Positions 52,175-63,856 of a DNA stretch of 64,000 nt are shown here, piece after piece (the stretch's first letter is position 1; each line of letters starts with the position of its first letter). This stretch comes from Acidovorax sp. sic0104 (GTDB lineage Bacteria > Pseudomonadota > Gammaproteobacteria > Burkholderiales > Burkholderiaceae_C): contig NZ_JAHUWH010000011.1 in assembly GCF_019219095.1 (NCBI RefSeq), forward strand, positions 62,001-126,000. The letters are read 5' to 3'. The notes below the pieces were generated by a model, which was given only the letters and a program-made list of their open reading frames with translations, was not told the origin of the DNA and searched no databases. The position numbers were made by a program, and so were the translations under genes.

Positions 52175-52579
52175 TTAGATACGACGGCGCTTTTGAGGGC
52201 GGCAGCCGTTGTGGGGCACCGGGGTCACATCAGAGATCGACGTGATGCGGATGCCCAGTGCGCCGAGAGCGCGCACCGAAGACTCACGGCCAGGACCAGG
52301 ACCCTTGATTTCGACGTCGAGGTTCTTGATGCCTTGGTCGATGGCGGCGCGGCCAGCCACTTCCGATGCCACCTGGGCAGCGAAAGGAGTGGACTTGCGC
52401 GAGCCCTTGAAGCCTTGGCCACCGGACGATGCCCACGACAGCGCATTGCCCTGACGGTCGGTGATCGTGATGATGGTGTTGTTGAACGAGGCGTGCACGT
52501 GGGCAATACCGTCGGAAACGTTCTTCCGGACCTTCTTGCGGACGCGCTGGGCTGCGTTGTTGGCAGGAGACTTAGCCAT
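52175..52579 (-). CDS. rpsK: Ribosomal protein S11
   Basis: This is a 134-residue small-subunit platform protein ([51 protein letters not shown]). These are near-universal S11 sequences and the length is normal. It lies between rpsM (18-base gap) and rpsD, the standard alpha-operon order. Confidence 0.98.
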   Translation of the reverse strand: MAKSPANNAAQRVRKKVRKNVSDGIAHVHASFNNTIITITDRQGNALSWASSGGQGFKGSRKSTPFAAQVASEVAGRAAIDQGIKNLDVEIKGPGPGRESSVRALGALGIRITSISDVTPVPHNGCRPQKRRRI

Positions 52580-52597
52580 GATGATCTTTCAATCTCT

Positions 52598-52963
52598 TTA
52601 TTTCTTCAGTGCAGCTGCGCCCTTGCGCGGACCCTTGCGGGTGCGGGCATTGGTACGGGTGCGCTGACCACGCATTGGCAGACCGCGGCGATGGCGGAAG
52701 CCACGATAGCAGCCGATGTCCATCAAACGCTTGATGTTCATCGTGGTTTCGCGGCGCAGGTCACCTTCGATGGTGAACTGCTCGATTTGCTCGCGAATTT
52801 TTTCCAGATCGCCGTCCGTCAGATCCTTGATCTTCTTGGAGTAAGCGATACCAGTCGCTTCGCAAATCTTGCGAGCGCGGGTGCGACCAATGCCAAAAAT
52901 GGCGGTCAAACCGATTTCCGCGTGCTTGTGCGGCGGAATGTTAATGCCAGCGATACGTGCCAT
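52598..52963 (-). CDS. rpsM: Ribosomal protein S13
   Basis: This is a 121-residue small-subunit head protein contacting the P-site tRNA and L5 ([20 protein letters not shown], then [19 protein letters not shown] at the C-terminus). The gene begins the alpha-operon part of the cluster, 23 bases after rpmJ. The lysine-rich tail [12 protein letters not shown] is usual. Confidence 0.98.
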   Translation of the reverse strand: MARIAGINIPPHKHAEIGLTAIFGIGRTRARKICEATGIAYSKKIKDLTDGDLEKIREQIEQFTIEGDLRRETTMNIKRLMDIGCYRGFRHRRGLPMRGQRTRTNARTRKGPRKGAAALKK

Positions 52964-52986
52964 ATGCGTCCTCTAATACTTTCCAA

Positions 52987-53100
52987 TCAACCTTGGCGCT
53001 GCTTGTGACGCAGGTCCGTGCAGATCACGCGCACCACACCCTTGCGGCGGATGATCTTGCAGTTGCGGCAGATTTTTTTGACCGAAGCCGAAACTCTCAT
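52987..53100 (-). CDS. rpmJ: Ribosomal protein L36
   Basis: This is a 37-residue protein starting [21 protein letters not shown]11, C14, C27 and H32 form the C-C-C-H zinc site of the zinc-binding (C+) form of L36. It lies between secY and rpsM as expected. The 141-base gap to secY (53101-53241) is too short for infA, which sits here in many betaproteobacteria. Confidence 0.97.
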   Translation of the reverse strand: MRVSASVKKICRNCKIIRRKGVVRVICTDLRHKQRQG

Positions 53101-53241
53101 TGCATTCTCCTAAAACTTTTCCATCCGTCCCGGCTGCTTCGCACGGAACACAATTTGTGCCCGCAAAACCGTGGGGCGTCGACTCAACCGATATCCAGCT
53201 TGCAGGCAGCGCTCGCGGTGCGATCTCTGCCTTCCTGACCA

Positions 53242-54561
53242 TCAACCGCCCGCGTTGCCTTTGAAGTTGGCTTTCTTGAGCAGCGATTCATATTGCTGCG
53301 ACATCATGTAGTTCTGCACCTGGGCCATGAAGTCCATGGTCACCACCACGATGATCAGCAGCGACGTTCCACCAAAATAGAACGGTACGTTGTACTTCAA
53401 GATCAGGAACTCCGGCAGCAGGCATACGAAGGTGATATACACCGCGCCAGCCAACGTCAGACGAACCAGGATCTTGTCAATGTAGCGTGCAGTCTGCTCA
53501 CCCGGGCGAATGCCTGGAATGAATGCACCGCTCTTCTTCAGGTTGTCTGCAGTCTCGCGGCTGTTAAATACCAGAGCCGTGTAGAAGAAGCAGAAGAAGA
53601 CGATGGCAGCAGCATAGAACATCACATAGATGGGCTGGCCAGGGGTCAACGCACCAGAAATGTCCTTCAACCAGCGCATCGACTCACCAGCACTGAACCA
53701 GTTGACCACCGTAGCGGGCAGCAAGATGATCGACGACGCGAAGATCGGGGGAATCACACCCGCCATGTTCAGCTTCAGGGGCAGATGTGACGACTGACCG
53801 CCATACACCTTGTTCCCCACCTGCCGGCGAGCGTAGTTCACCAATATCTTGCGCTGACCGCGCTCTACATACACCACGAAGTAAGTCACCAGACCCACGA
53901 CAGCGACGATGAAGATCGCAGCCAGGATGCTCATCGCACCCGTACGGACCAGTTCCAGAAGACCACCGATGGAGCTCGGCAGGCCAGCCGCGATACCGGC
54001 GAAGATCAGGATCGAGATCCCGTTGCCAAGACCGCGCTCGGTGATCTGCTCACCCAGCCACATCAGGAACATCGTCCCAGCCGTCAGGCTGACCACTGCC
54101 GTCAGGCGGAAACCGAAGCCAGGGCTGATCACGAGGCCCGCAGAGCTTTCCAGCGCCACTGCAATGCCCAGCGACTGGAACAGAGCCAGAGCCAGTGTGC
54201 CGTAACGGGTGTACTGCGTGATCTTGCGACGGCCCGCTTCGCCTTCTTTCTTCAACTGCTCGAAGGTCGGCACCACGTAGCTCATCAGCTGCATGATGAT
54301 CGATGCCGAGATGTACGGCATGATCCCCAAGGCGAAAACCGTGAAACGCGACAGCGCACCACCCGAGAACATGTTGAACAGGTTCAGGATCCCGCCTTGC
54401 TGGCCACTGAACAGCTGCTGAAGTTGGGCTGGATCGATACCGGGCACCGGGATATGAGCCCCGATGCGGTACACGACCAGCGCCAGCAACAGAAAAACCA
54501 GACGACGACGCAGGTCGCCGAACTTGCCGGTCTTTGCGATTTGAGCCGCGCTAGTAGCCAC
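53242..54561 (-). CDS. secY: Protein translocase channel SecY
   Basis: This is a 439-residue ten-helix protein, the central channel of the SecYEG translocon for export and insertion across the inner membrane. The N-terminus ([20 protein letters not shown]) and the HIPVPGID plug region are typical, as is the cytoplasmic loop [20 protein letters not shown] that contacts SecA and ribosome. It lies in its normal place after rplO (24-base gap). Confidence 0.98.
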   Translation of the reverse strand: MATSAAQIAKTGKFGDLRRRLVFLLLALVVYRIGAHIPVPGIDPAQLQQLFSGQQGGILNLFNMFSGGALSRFTVFALGIMPYISASIIMQLMSYVVPTFEQLKKEGEAGRRKITQYTRYGTLALALFQSLGIAVALESSAGLVISPGFGFRLTAVVSLTAGTMFLMWLGEQITERGLGNGISILIFAGIAAGLPSSIGGLLELVRTGAMSILAAIFIVAVVGLVTYFVVYVERGQRKILVNYARRQVGNKVYGGQSSHLPLKLNMAGVIPPIFASSIILLPATVVNWFSAGESMRWLKDISGALTPGQPIYVMFYAAAIVFFCFFYTALVFNSRETADNLKKSGAFIPGIRPGEQTARYIDKILVRLTLAGAVYITFVCLLPEFLILKYNVPFYFGGTSLLIIVVVTMDFMAQVQNYMMSQQYESLLKKANFKGNAGG

Positions 54562-54585
54562 AGATGCCTTCCTTCGGAGTCAAAC

Positions 54586-55017
54586 TCAGGCGACGCTGCC
54601 GCCGGCAGCTTCAATGGCCGCCTTGGCGCCAGCCGTGGCACCGATGCCATTCAGCTTGACAGCCTTCGTGAGGGAGCCGCTCTTGATGACCTTGACCACC
54701 TTGGCCAGCTCGCCGATCAGGCCGGCTTGCTTGAGGGCCAGCACATCCACTTCGGCCAGACCGAGTTGGTCCAGTGCCGTCAGCGTGACTTCTGCATTGA
54801 ACTTGAGCAGGTGCGACTTGAAGCCGCGCTTGGGCAAGCGACGTTGCAGAGGCATTTGACCGCCTTCGAAGCCTACCTTGTGGTAGCCGCCGGAGCGAGA
54901 CTTCTGGCCCTTGTGACCACGGCCAGCGGTCTTGCCCAGGCCGGAGCCGATACCACGGCCTACGCGGCGCTTGGCATGCTTGGCGCCGTCGGCGGGCTTG
55001 ATGCTATTGAGTTCCAT
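54586..55017 (-). CDS. rplO: Ribosomal protein L15
   Basis: This is a 143-residue large-subunit protein. The N-terminus ([20 protein letters not shown], then [17 protein letters not shown]) is the conserved rRNA-binding extension. The globular C-terminus ends SVA. It follows rpmD by ten bases in the standard spc order. Confidence 0.98.
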   Translation of the reverse strand: MELNSIKPADGAKHAKRRVGRGIGSGLGKTAGRGHKGQKSRSGGYHKVGFEGGQMPLQRRLPKRGFKSHLLKFNAEVTLTALDQLGLAEVDVLALKQAGLIGELAKVVKVIKSGSLTKAVKLNGIGATAGAKAAIEAAGGSVA

Positions 55018-55027
55018 GATCTATCTC

Positions 55028-55210
55028 TCAGACGATTTTGACCAGGTAGCTGATCTTGTTAATCATGCCGCGAACTTCGGGCGAATCCTTCAATTCGCTG
55101 ACGCTGTTCAGCTTGCGCAGACCCAGGCCACGGACGGTGGCGCGGTGCGATTCCTTGGTGCCGATAGGGCTGCGCACCAGTTGAATCTTGACGGTTTGTT
55201 GCGTAGTCAT
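55028..55210 (-). CDS. rpmD: Ribosomal protein L30
   Basis: This is a 60-residue large-subunit protein ([29 protein letters not shown]). The length is standard for L30. It starts 13 bases after rpsE and ends ten before rplO. Confidence 0.98.
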   Translation of the reverse strand: MTTQQTVKIQLVRSPIGTKESHRATVRGLGLRKLNSVSELKDSPEVRGMINKISYLVKIV

Positions 55211-55223
55211 TTCCAGCTTCCAA

Positions 55224-55742
55224 TCAGGCGAAGATGTCTTCGACCGTTTTGCCGCGCTTGGCTGCCACTTGCGAAGGCGTCGTGGAATTCACCAGCGCGT
55301 CGAACGTGGCGCGGACCATGTTGTAGGGGTTGGAGGAACCATGGCTCTTGGCCACGATGTCCGTGATACCCACAACTTCGAATACAGCGCGCATCGGGCC
55401 GCCGGCGATGATGCCGGTACCCTTGGGAGCGGGGTGGAGTTCCACCGATGCCGCACCGTGATGACCCTTCACCGAGTGGTGGATGGTGCCGCTCTTGATC
55501 GCGACCTTCACCAGATTGCGACGGCATTCTTCCATCGCCTTTTGCACGGCAGCTGGCACTTCCTTGGACTTGCCCTTGCCCATGCCAACGCGGCCATCAC
55601 CATCGCCAACCACAGTCAGTGCGGCGAAACCGAGAATACGGCCACCCTTCACGACTTTGGTCACGCGGTTGACCGCGATCATTTTTTCGCGCAGACCGTC
55701 GTCCTGGCCTTCGCTCTGCACCTTGGGTTGAAATTTAGCCAT
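55224..55742 (-). CDS. rpsE: Ribosomal protein S5
   Basis: This is a 172-residue small-subunit protein at the mRNA entry and decoding area. The double-stranded-RNA-binding N-terminal domain ([20 protein letters not shown]) and the [11 protein letters not shown]-like C-terminal part ([20 protein letters not shown]) are conserved. It follows rplR by 17 bases. Confidence 0.98.
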   Translation of the reverse strand: MAKFQPKVQSEGQDDGLREKMIAVNRVTKVVKGGRILGFAALTVVGDGDGRVGMGKGKSKEVPAAVQKAMEECRRNLVKVAIKSGTIHHSVKGHHGAASVELHPAPKGTGIIAGGPMRAVFEVVGITDIVAKSHGSSNPYNMVRATFDALVNSTTPSQVAAKRGKTVEDIFA

Positions 55743-55759
55743 TTTGTATTCCGCTCCGC

Positions 55760-56125
55760 TTAGAACTGCAGGCCGGCTTCACGGGCTGCGTCGGCCAGAG
55801 CCTTGACGCGACCGTGGTAGGCAAAGCCTGAGCGATCAAATGCAACCTTCTCGACGCCAGCAGCCTTCGCCTTTTCAGCGATGCGCTTGCCGATGATCTG
55901 GGCTGCAGCGGCGTTGCCACCCTTGCCCGAGCCGCCGAGCGACTTGCGCACATCGGCTTCTGCCGTGGATGCACTTGCCAGCACCTTGCTGCCGTCTTCG
56001 GAGATCACGCTGGCATAGATGTGGAGGTTCGTACGGTTCACCGTGAGACGGGCCACGCCTTGCTGTGCAATGCGGATGCGGGTCTGGCGCGAACGACGAA
56101 GACGCTGCTCTTTCTTGGTCAACAT
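55760..56125 (-). CDS. rplR: Ribosomal protein L18
   Basis: This is a 121-residue 5S-rRNA-binding protein ([60 protein letters not shown]). The gene is in its standard place between rplF (11-base gap) and rpsE. Confidence 0.98.
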   Translation of the reverse strand: MLTKKEQRLRRSRQTRIRIAQQGVARLTVNRTNLHIYASVISEDGSKVLASASTAEADVRKSLGGSGKGGNAAAAQIIGKRIAEKAKAAGVEKVAFDRSGFAYHGRVKALADAAREAGLQF

Positions 56126-56136
56126 GTTGCAGCTCC

Positions 56137-56670
56137 TTATTTCTTCTTGGTCTCTTTGATCGTGACTTTTTCGTCCGCATAGCGGATACCCTTGCCCTTG
56201 TAGGGCTCGGGTGGACGAACAGCACGGATCTCAGCAGCGATCTGGCCGACGCGCTGGCGGTCGGCACCCTTGATCACCACTTCCGTGGGGGTCGGGGTGG
56301 CCACCGTGATGCCGGCGGGCATTTCGATGTTGACCGGATGCGAATAGCCCACTGCCAGGTTCAGCTTGGCGCCGGAGGCAGCAGCCTTGTAGCCCACGCC
56401 GATCAGCGTCAGCTTCTTCTCGAAGCCCTTGCTGACGCCGACCACCATGTTGTTGACCAACTGGCGAATCGTGCCGCTCATGGCATTGGCTTCGCGGGAT
56501 TCATTGGCAGGCTCGAAGCTGAGCTTGCCGTCGTTGCTCGACACCTTCACCAGCACGTTTTGTGCGAGCGACAGGGTGCCGCCAGAGCCCTTCACGGAGA
56601 TCTGGTCTTCTTTCACGGACACATCCACGCCTGCGGGGATGGTCACGGGCATTTTTCCTACTCGGGACAT
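56137..56670 (-). CDS. rplF: Ribosomal protein L6
   Basis: This is a 177-residue large-subunit protein near the sarcin-ricin loop ([17 protein letters not shown], then [14 protein letters not shown] and the C-terminal [13 protein letters not shown]). The length is standard. It lies 26 bases after rpsH. Confidence 0.98.
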   Translation of the reverse strand: MSRVGKMPVTIPAGVDVSVKEDQISVKGSGGTLSLAQNVLVKVSSNDGKLSFEPANESREANAMSGTIRQLVNNMVVGVSKGFEKKLTLIGVGYKAAASGAKLNLAVGYSHPVNIEMPAGITVATPTPTEVVIKGADRQRVGQIAAEIRAVRPPEPYKGKGIRYADEKVTIKETKKK

Positions 56671-56696
56671 TTCAGTGTTCTCCTCAATGCCGCGGG

Positions 56697-57092
56697 TTAG
56701 GCCACGTAGCAGAGCACTTCGCCACCGACACCGGTAGCGCGCGCCTTGCGATCGGTCATCACGCCCTTGGGCGTCGTGACAATTGCCACACCCAGACCGT
56801 TCATGACTTGTGGAATGGAATCACGGCCTTTGTAGACACGCAGACCAGGGCGGCTGACGCGTTCGATGCGCTCAATCACGGGACGGCCTGCGTAGTACTT
56901 CAGGGCAATTTCAAGTTCGGACTTGCCGGCTTCGGTCTTGACCTGGAAGCCGTCGATATAGCCTTCGTCCTTCAGCACCTGGGCGATGGCAACCTTCACT
57001 TTGGAAGAAGGCACCAGCACCGTGGCCTTGGAGACCATTTGTGCATTGCGGATGCGGGTCAGCAAGTCAGCGATGGGATCACTCATGCTCAT
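56697..57092 (-). CDS. rpsH: Ribosomal protein S8
   Basis: This is a 131-residue primary 16S rRNA binder ([18 protein letters not shown]-terminal STPKGVMTD-like region, [13 protein letters not shown]). AGGAGA lies eight bases before the ATG at 57092. A second ATG two codons later (57086) would leave a longer spacing. In E. coli S8 represses spc-operon translation at rplE; the same gene order is present here. Confidence 0.97.
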   Translation of the reverse strand: MSMSDPIADLLTRIRNAQMVSKATVLVPSSKVKVAIAQVLKDEGYIDGFQVKTEAGKSELEIALKYYAGRPVIERIERVSRPGLRVYKGRDSIPQVMNGLGVAIVTTPKGVMTDRKARATGVGGEVLCYVA

Positions 57093-57112
57093 GTTGTATC
57101 TCTCCTGCCTGC

Positions 57113-57418
57113 TTACCAGCTGGCCTTGGTGACACCGGGGATGTCGCCTGCAAAAGCCAGTTCGCGGATCTTGGCGCGAGCCAGACCGAATTGACGGAAG
57201 GTGCCACGTGGACGACCGGTGATTTCGCAACGGTTGCGCTGACGCGTGGGGTTGGCGTTGCGGGGGAGCTTCTGCAGACCCAGACGGGCTGCATCGCGCT
57301 CTTCATCGCTACGCTTGGCATCGCCAGCGATCGCCTTCAGTTCCGCATACTTCGTTGCGTACTTGGCGGCCAGTTTTTCGCGCTTCAGTTCGCGCTGGAT
57401 CAAAGCTACTTTAGCCAT
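57113..57418 (-). CDS. rpsN: Ribosomal protein S14, zinc-independent form
   Basis: This is a 101-residue S14 ([51 protein letters not shown]). The long form with only one cysteine cannot bind zinc (C- type). It lies between rplE (eight-base gap) and rpsH. Confidence 0.98.
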   Translation of the reverse strand: MAKVALIQRELKREKLAAKYATKYAELKAIAGDAKRSDEERDAARLGLQKLPRNANPTRQRNRCEITGRPRGTFRQFGLARAKIRELAFAGDIPGVTKASW

Positions 57419-57426
57419 GCTTCGCC

Positions 57427-57966
57427 TCAGTTCTTGAACGGGAAACGGAAACCAGCGAGAAGCGCCTTGGCTTCTTCGTCGGACTTGGCCGTCGTGGTGA
57501 TGCTGATATTCAGACCGCGCAGTGCGTCGACCTTGTCGTACTCGATCTCAGGGAAAATGATCTGTTCCTTGACACCGATGTTGTAGTTGCCGCGGCCATC
57601 GAAGGCGCGGCCGGAGATACCACGGAAGTCACGGACGCGGGGCAGTGCCACGGTCACGAAACGGTCCAGGAACTCATACATCTGCACGCCGCGCAGCGTG
57701 ACCATGCAACCGATGGCTTGGCCTTCGCGGATCTTGAAACCGGCGATAGCCTTCTTGGCCTTGGTCACCACGGGCTTCTGGCCAGCGATCTTGGTCAGGT
57801 CGGCAACGGCGTTGTCCATGACCTTCTTGTCCGACACAGCTTCGCTCACGCCCATATTCAGGGTGATCTTGGTCAGACGGGGCACCTGCATAGGCGAGGT
57901 GTAACCGAACTGCTTGGTCAGTTCGGGAGCGATCTTGTCGCGGTAGATTTCTTGGAGTCGTGCCAT
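57427..57966 (-). CDS. rplE: Ribosomal protein L5
   Basis: This is a 179-residue 5S-rRNA-associated protein bridging to S13 ([60 protein letters not shown]). The length is normal. It follows rplX by nine bases. Confidence 0.98.
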   Translation of the reverse strand: MARLQEIYRDKIAPELTKQFGYTSPMQVPRLTKITLNMGVSEAVSDKKVMDNAVADLTKIAGQKPVVTKAKKAIAGFKIREGQAIGCMVTLRGVQMYEFLDRFVTVALPRVRDFRGISGRAFDGRGNYNIGVKEQIIFPEIEYDKVDALRGLNISITTTAKSDEEAKALLAGFRFPFKN

Positions 57967-57975
57967 GTTTACCCC

Positions 57976-58296
57976 TTAGGCCGCCTTGATTTCAGCGCCG
58001 CTGGACTTGAACACGCGAACGCGCGAACCGTCAGCCTGCACCTTGATGCCCACGCGATCAGCCTTGCCGGTGGCAGCATTGAAGATGGCCACGTTGGACT
58101 GATGGATCGGCATGGCCTTTTCAACGATGCCGCCCGTCGTACCCTTCATGGGGTTCGGCTTGGCGTGCTTCTTGACGAGGTTGATGCCGTCGATGACGAG
58201 ATACGAGTCGTCCTTGCGCAGCGACACAGTGCCGCGCTTGCCCTTGTCGCGCCCGGTCAGCACGATGACTTCGTCGCCCTTGCGAATCTTGTTCAT
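57976..58296 (-). CDS. rplX: Ribosomal protein L24
   Basis: This is a 106-residue assembly initiator of the large subunit, with the KOW motif near the N-terminus ([19 protein letters not shown]). It follows rplN by nine bases, as in the spc operon. Confidence 0.98.
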   Translation of the reverse strand: MNKIRKGDEVIVLTGRDKGKRGTVSLRKDDSYLVIDGINLVKKHAKPNPMKGTTGGIVEKAMPIHQSNVAIFNAATGKADRVGIKVQADGSRVRVFKSSGAEIKAA

Positions 58297-58305
58297 GGCG
58301 CGTCC

Positions 58306-58674
58306 TTAGAGAACTTCAGGAGCCAGGGACACGATCTTCATGAACTTCTCGGTACGCAGTTCACGCGTCACGGGTCCAAAGATGCGGGTGCCGATAGGCT
58401 CCAACTTTGCATTCAGCAACACTGCTGCGTTGCCGTCGAATTTGACGAGCGAGCCATCGCCACGACGAATACCCTTCGCCGTACGGACCACCACTGCGCT
58501 ATAGACCTCGCCCTTCTTGACGCGGCCGCGCGGAGCAGCTTCCTTGATGCTCACCTTGATGATGTCGCCAACGCTTGCATAGCGACGCTTCGAGCCACCC
58601 AGCACCTTGATGCAAAGGACGGACTTGGCGCCGGTATTGTCGGCAACCTCTAACCGAGATTCTGTCTGGATCAT
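58306..58674 (-). CDS. rplN: Ribosomal protein L14
   Basis: This is a 122-residue large-subunit protein ([19 protein letters not shown] to [11 protein letters not shown]), exactly the normal length from the ATG at 58674; a longer in-frame start is not supported. It is the first gene of the run. The gene normally just upstream (rpsQ) is absent, and glpD lies there instead. A near-consensus promoter is found about 160 bases upstream. Confidence 0.97.
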   Translation of the reverse strand: MIQTESRLEVADNTGAKSVLCIKVLGGSKRRYASVGDIIKVSIKEAAPRGRVKKGEVYSAVVVRTAKGIRRGDGSLVKFDGNAAVLLNAKLEPIGTRIFGPVTRELRTEKFMKIVSLAPEVL

Positions 58675-58832
58675 TTCAATATTCCCAACTTGCACCAGAA
58701 GACAACAGCCCCAGAGAACTTCTCAAGGGCTGCAGATCAGCCAGTCAGTCTTGGGCCCGTCGTCCGCACCGCAAACCATTTGCAGCACTTCCCGCTGGGC
58801 AGAAACTTCACGTAGGAAACGCGAAGCCCTCG

Positions 58833-58861
58833 ATTATTGCAAAGGCACTATGCGAAGTCAA
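58833..58861 (-). promoter_or_regulatory. Promoter of the rplN-rplQ operon
   Basis: On the minus strand TTGACT (58856-58861), a 17-base spacer and AATAAT (58833-58838) give ten of twelve consensus positions. It starts just after the glpD stop (58869). The RNA would begin near 58826, leaving a leader of about 150 bases before rplN, long enough for a regulatory structure. Confidence 0.78.
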
Positions 58862-58868
58862 GCGCCTA

Positions 58869-60467
58869 TCACACCGGAGCGTGCAAATATTGCTCGGCGA
58901 GCGACAAAAATGCATTCAACTGCGGATCGCCCCCCAGCTCCTCCTGCAGGATGGCTGCCACCCGGGGGGCGGTAGCGATCGCCTGCCGGGCATCCAGAAA
59001 CAGCATGCGCGAGCGGCGGGCCAGCACGTCCTCGACGGTGCACGCGTACTCGAAGCGTGCTGCGAAGCGAACCATGGCCTCGGTCAACCCGCCACCCAGC
59101 GCCACGTCGGCGCCCGGCAGCGACTGAACCGACTGCGCCTCGCCGCCATAGGAGTGCAGCCCCTGGGCATCACTGATGCGGTGGCGCACGGGCTCGGAGG
59201 GCGTGCCGACCAAGGGCAGGCGGTTGGTGACACCCGCAGCCTTTTCCGGCAGCAGGCCGACGGTGAAGCATTTTTGCAACACATCCTCCGCCATGGCACG
59301 GTAGGTCGTCCATTTCCCCCCGGTCACGGTGATCAGGCCGCTCTTGCTGGCCAGCACGGTGTGCTCGCGGCTGATCTTCTTGGTGTTGTCGCCGTCGTCG
59401 TCCTGCGGCTTGACCAGGGGGCGCAGGCCCACCCACACGCTGCGGATGTCTTCGATCTTGGGCGCGCGGGTCAGGTACCGGGCGGACTCTTCCAGAATGA
59501 AGCGGACTTCCTCGCGGAAGGGCTCGGGCTCGCGCACGATGTCCTGGCGCGGGCTGTCGGTGGTGCCCAGGATCAGCTTGCCCAGCCACGGCACGGCGAA
59601 CAGCACGCGGCCGTCCGCGGTCTTGGGCACCATCAGGGCGTGGTCGGACGGGAGAAACTCACGGTCCACCACGATGTGCACGCCCTGGCTGGGCGCCACG
59701 ATGGGCTTGACCGGCCGGCCGATGGCCTCGCCGTCCATCTGGCGCAGGGCATCGACCCACACGCCCGTGGCGTTGACCACCGCGCGGGCGCGCACGGTGA
59801 ATTGCCGGCCCGACTCCACGTCTTCACAGATGAAGCCGGCCACCTTGCCGTCTTCATGGATGAGCGAACGCGCCGGGCAATAGTTGACCAGCAGTGCCCC
59901 ACGGCTGGCGGCGGTGCGCGCCAGGGCGAGGGCCAGCCGCGCGTCGTCGAATTGCCCGTCCCAGTACTTGACGCCGCCCTTGAGCCCTTCGGTGCGGGCG
60001 GTGGGCAGGCACGCCAGGGTGCGGTCGCGGCCCAGGAATTGCGTGGCGCCCAGGCCGGCCTTGCCTGCCAGGGCGTCGTACATCATGAGCCCGATGCCGT
60101 AGAACGGTGTCTCCCAGACGCGGTAGGACGGCATCACGAACGGCAGCGGCTGCGCCAGGTGGGGCGCGTTGTTCAGCAGCGTGGTGCGCTCGTGCAGCGC
60201 TTCGCGCACCAGCGCGATGTTGCCTTGCGCCAGGTACCGCACGCCGCCGTGCACCAGCTTGGTCGCACGCGACGATGTGCCCTTGGCGAAATCGTGCGAA
60301 TCCACCAGGACCACGCTGAAGCCACGCGCCGCTGCGTCCAGCGCCACTCCCAGCCCGGTCGCCCCCCCGCCGATCACGGCGAGGTCATAGTCGTGGGGCT
60401 GGGCCAGACGGGCCAGAAGATCGGCGCGCCGTGTGGCAAGAGGAGCGGAAGCGGATGCTGTGGTCAT
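58869..60467 (-). CDS. glpD: Glycerol-3-phosphate dehydrogenase (FAD)
   Basis: This is a 532-residue aerobic GlpD that oxidises glycerol 3-phosphate to dihydroxyacetone phosphate at the inner membrane and feeds quinone. FAD motif VIGGGATGLGVALDAAARG (31-49); SRATKLVHGGVRYLAQG is the family signature, and GGKWTTYRAMAED follows further on. I chose the ATG at 60467 by comparison with other GlpD proteins; ATG 60482 is also possible and neither has a strong ribosome binding site. It is downstream of the glycerol transporter genes, after a terminator. Confidence 0.93.
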   Translation of the reverse strand: MTTASASAPLATRRADLLARLAQPHDYDLAVIGGGATGLGVALDAAARGFSVVLVDSHDFAKGTSSRATKLVHGGVRYLAQGNIALVREALHERTTLLNNAPHLAQPLPFVMPSYRVWETPFYGIGLMMYDALAGKAGLGATQFLGRDRTLACLPTARTEGLKGGVKYWDGQFDDARLALALARTAASRGALLVNYCPARSLIHEDGKVAGFICEDVESGRQFTVRARAVVNATGVWVDALRQMDGEAIGRPVKPIVAPSQGVHIVVDREFLPSDHALMVPKTADGRVLFAVPWLGKLILGTTDSPRQDIVREPEPFREEVRFILEESARYLTRAPKIEDIRSVWVGLRPLVKPQDDDGDNTKKISREHTVLASKSGLITVTGGKWTTYRAMAEDVLQKCFTVGLLPEKAAGVTNRLPLVGTPSEPVRHRISDAQGLHSYGGEAQSVQSLPGADVALGGGLTEAMVRFAARFEYACTVEDVLARRSRMLFLDARQAIATAPRVAAILQEELGGDPQLNAFLSLAEQYLHAPV

Positions 60468-60498
60468 AGGGCGATTGTCCATGGGTGGGACAAAATTC

Positions 60499-60512
60499 AA
60501 GGGTTAACCCTT
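60499..60512. promoter_or_regulatory. 14-bp palindrome upstream of glpD
   Basis: AAGGGTTAACCCTT is a perfect 14-base palindrome, 17 bases before the nearer glpD ATG. It lies between the glpV terminator and the gene. It is a plausible operator for a DeoR-type GlpR or another regulator, but I do not recognise the consensus. Confidence 0.45.
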
Positions 60513-60581
60513 AAATTCTTGACATATCGGCGGGAAACAGCTCCGTGCACTCCGGGGATGCCGAAGGTGTTGCGCGCCAGT

Positions 60582-60619
60582 AAAAAAGGCAGCCGAGGGC
60601 CTTGTGGGCTCCGGCTGCC
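60582..60619 (-). terminator. Intrinsic terminator after glpV
   Basis: On the minus strand GGCAGCCG (60612-60619) pairs with CGGCTGCC (60588-60595) around a 16-base loop and is followed by TTTTTT. It lies 40 bases after the glpV stop and should separate glpD from most transporter transcripts, unless read through. Confidence 0.85.
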
Positions 60620-60660
60620 GGTGAAACCGCCGCGATCACCGCGGCGGCAGGAGAGCCGGA

Positions 60661-62394
<1,734 letters not shown>

Positions 62395-62480
62395 TGTTGT
62401 CTCCTCAGATGAAACCCCCGTGGTGGATGAACACCGGCCCGGGGGGAAGTCGGGCCGGCGCTTGTCATCATCAAAAACGA

Positions 62481-62568
62481 TAGCTGCCAGCGCTTTCTGC
62501 TGCTTTGTTTGGATTTCTTTTCATGCCCAGATCCTTGCCCACCATGCGCCAGCTGCTATCTTTTTCAG
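62481..62568. repeat. Two short TAGCTGCC/TAGCAGCTGGCGC repeats
   Basis: The gap between glpU and glpV (62395-62585) holds two degraded copies of the short repeat family. One on the plus strand is ATAGCTGCCAGCGC (62480-62493); one inverted is GCGCCAGCTGCTATC (62546-62560). Together they could form a large hairpin in the message and thus set relative levels of glpV. Confidence 0.55.
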
Positions 62569-62585
62569 TACCGGTCGCGGGCTAG

Positions 62586-62894
62586 CTAGCCCTTGCGCAG
62601 GATGAGCGCCAGCAGCGCCATCGACAGCACGAAGCTGATCCACACCGATGGCTCGGCCGACAGGCCAAACCACTGGGCCAGCTTGCCGCTGATGCCCACG
62701 AAGATCAGGTTCACGTAGGCTGCCGACAGCAGCCCGATGAAGAGCCTGTCGCCGCGAGTCGTCTCCAGCGGCAGGAAGCCCTTGCGCAGGGTGGTGGGGG
62801 ATTTGATCTCCCACACCGCCATCCCCACCAGCATCAGCACGATGCATGTGAAGAACACTGCCACCGGCAGCGTCCAGGCCATCCAGTCAAGCAT
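62586..62894 (-). CDS. glpU: DUF2160 small membrane protein of the glycerol transporter
   Basis: This is a 102-residue protein from ATG 62894, which has GGGGG six bases upstream; ATG 62906 would add four residues. There are three hydrophobic segments (AVFFTCIVLMLVGMAVWEI, FIGLLSAAYVNLIFVGI, WISFVLSMALLALIL). DUF2160 genes are found in glp ABC transporter operons, where the product is called GlpU. It lies between the permease and binding-protein genes. Its exact role is unknown. Confidence 0.87.
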   Translation of the reverse strand: MLDWMAWTLPVAVFFTCIVLMLVGMAVWEIKSPTTLRKGFLPLETTRGDRLFIGLLSAAYVNLIFVGISGKLAQWFGLSAEPSVWISFVLSMALLALILRKG

Positions 62895-63024
62895 CGGTAC
62901 CCCCATGAGCGCCTGCGGCGCTTTCCCCCAGGCGGACGCAGCCGATGGCCGGGCAAAGCCCGCTCCATGGCTGCTGGTGGCCGGGAGCGCGTCGCGCGCG
63001 CTGCTGTGAATGTGTGTAGTTCAT
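62887..63024 (-). CDS. Possible 45-residue leader ORF before glpU
   Basis: ATG 63024 has AGGGAG seven bases upstream, a better site than that of glpU itself. The frame runs for 45 codons, most of it through a dispersed GC-rich repeat, and its TGA overlaps the glpU start. It may be what remains of the original glpU translation signals after the repeat inserted. If translated, it would couple ribosomes to glpU. The peptide itself has no recognisable family. Confidence 0.3.
   Translation of the reverse strand: MNYTHSQQRARRAPGHQQPWSGLCPAIGCVRLGESAAGAHGGTDA
62907..62970. repeat. GC-rich dispersed repeat between glpQ and glpU
   Basis: GCGCTTTCCCCCAGGCGGAC, then GGCCGGGCAAAGCCCGCTCC and ATGG match the architecture of the repeat at 17323-17480 (CCCCC/GGAC hairpin, then GGCAAAGCC hairpin, then TCCACGG). 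The copy is more diverged than the pair at 17323. Confidence 0.65.
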
Positions 63025-63043
63025 GGTTGTGCTCCCTCTCTCG

Positions 63044-63848
<805 letters not shown>

Positions 63849-63856
<8 letters not shown>

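Noticed and set aside
52973-53245. 90-codon minus-strand frame between rpsM and secY
   Set aside because: It overlaps rpmJ out of frame and has no conserved sequence. The real gene there is the 37-codon rpmJ.
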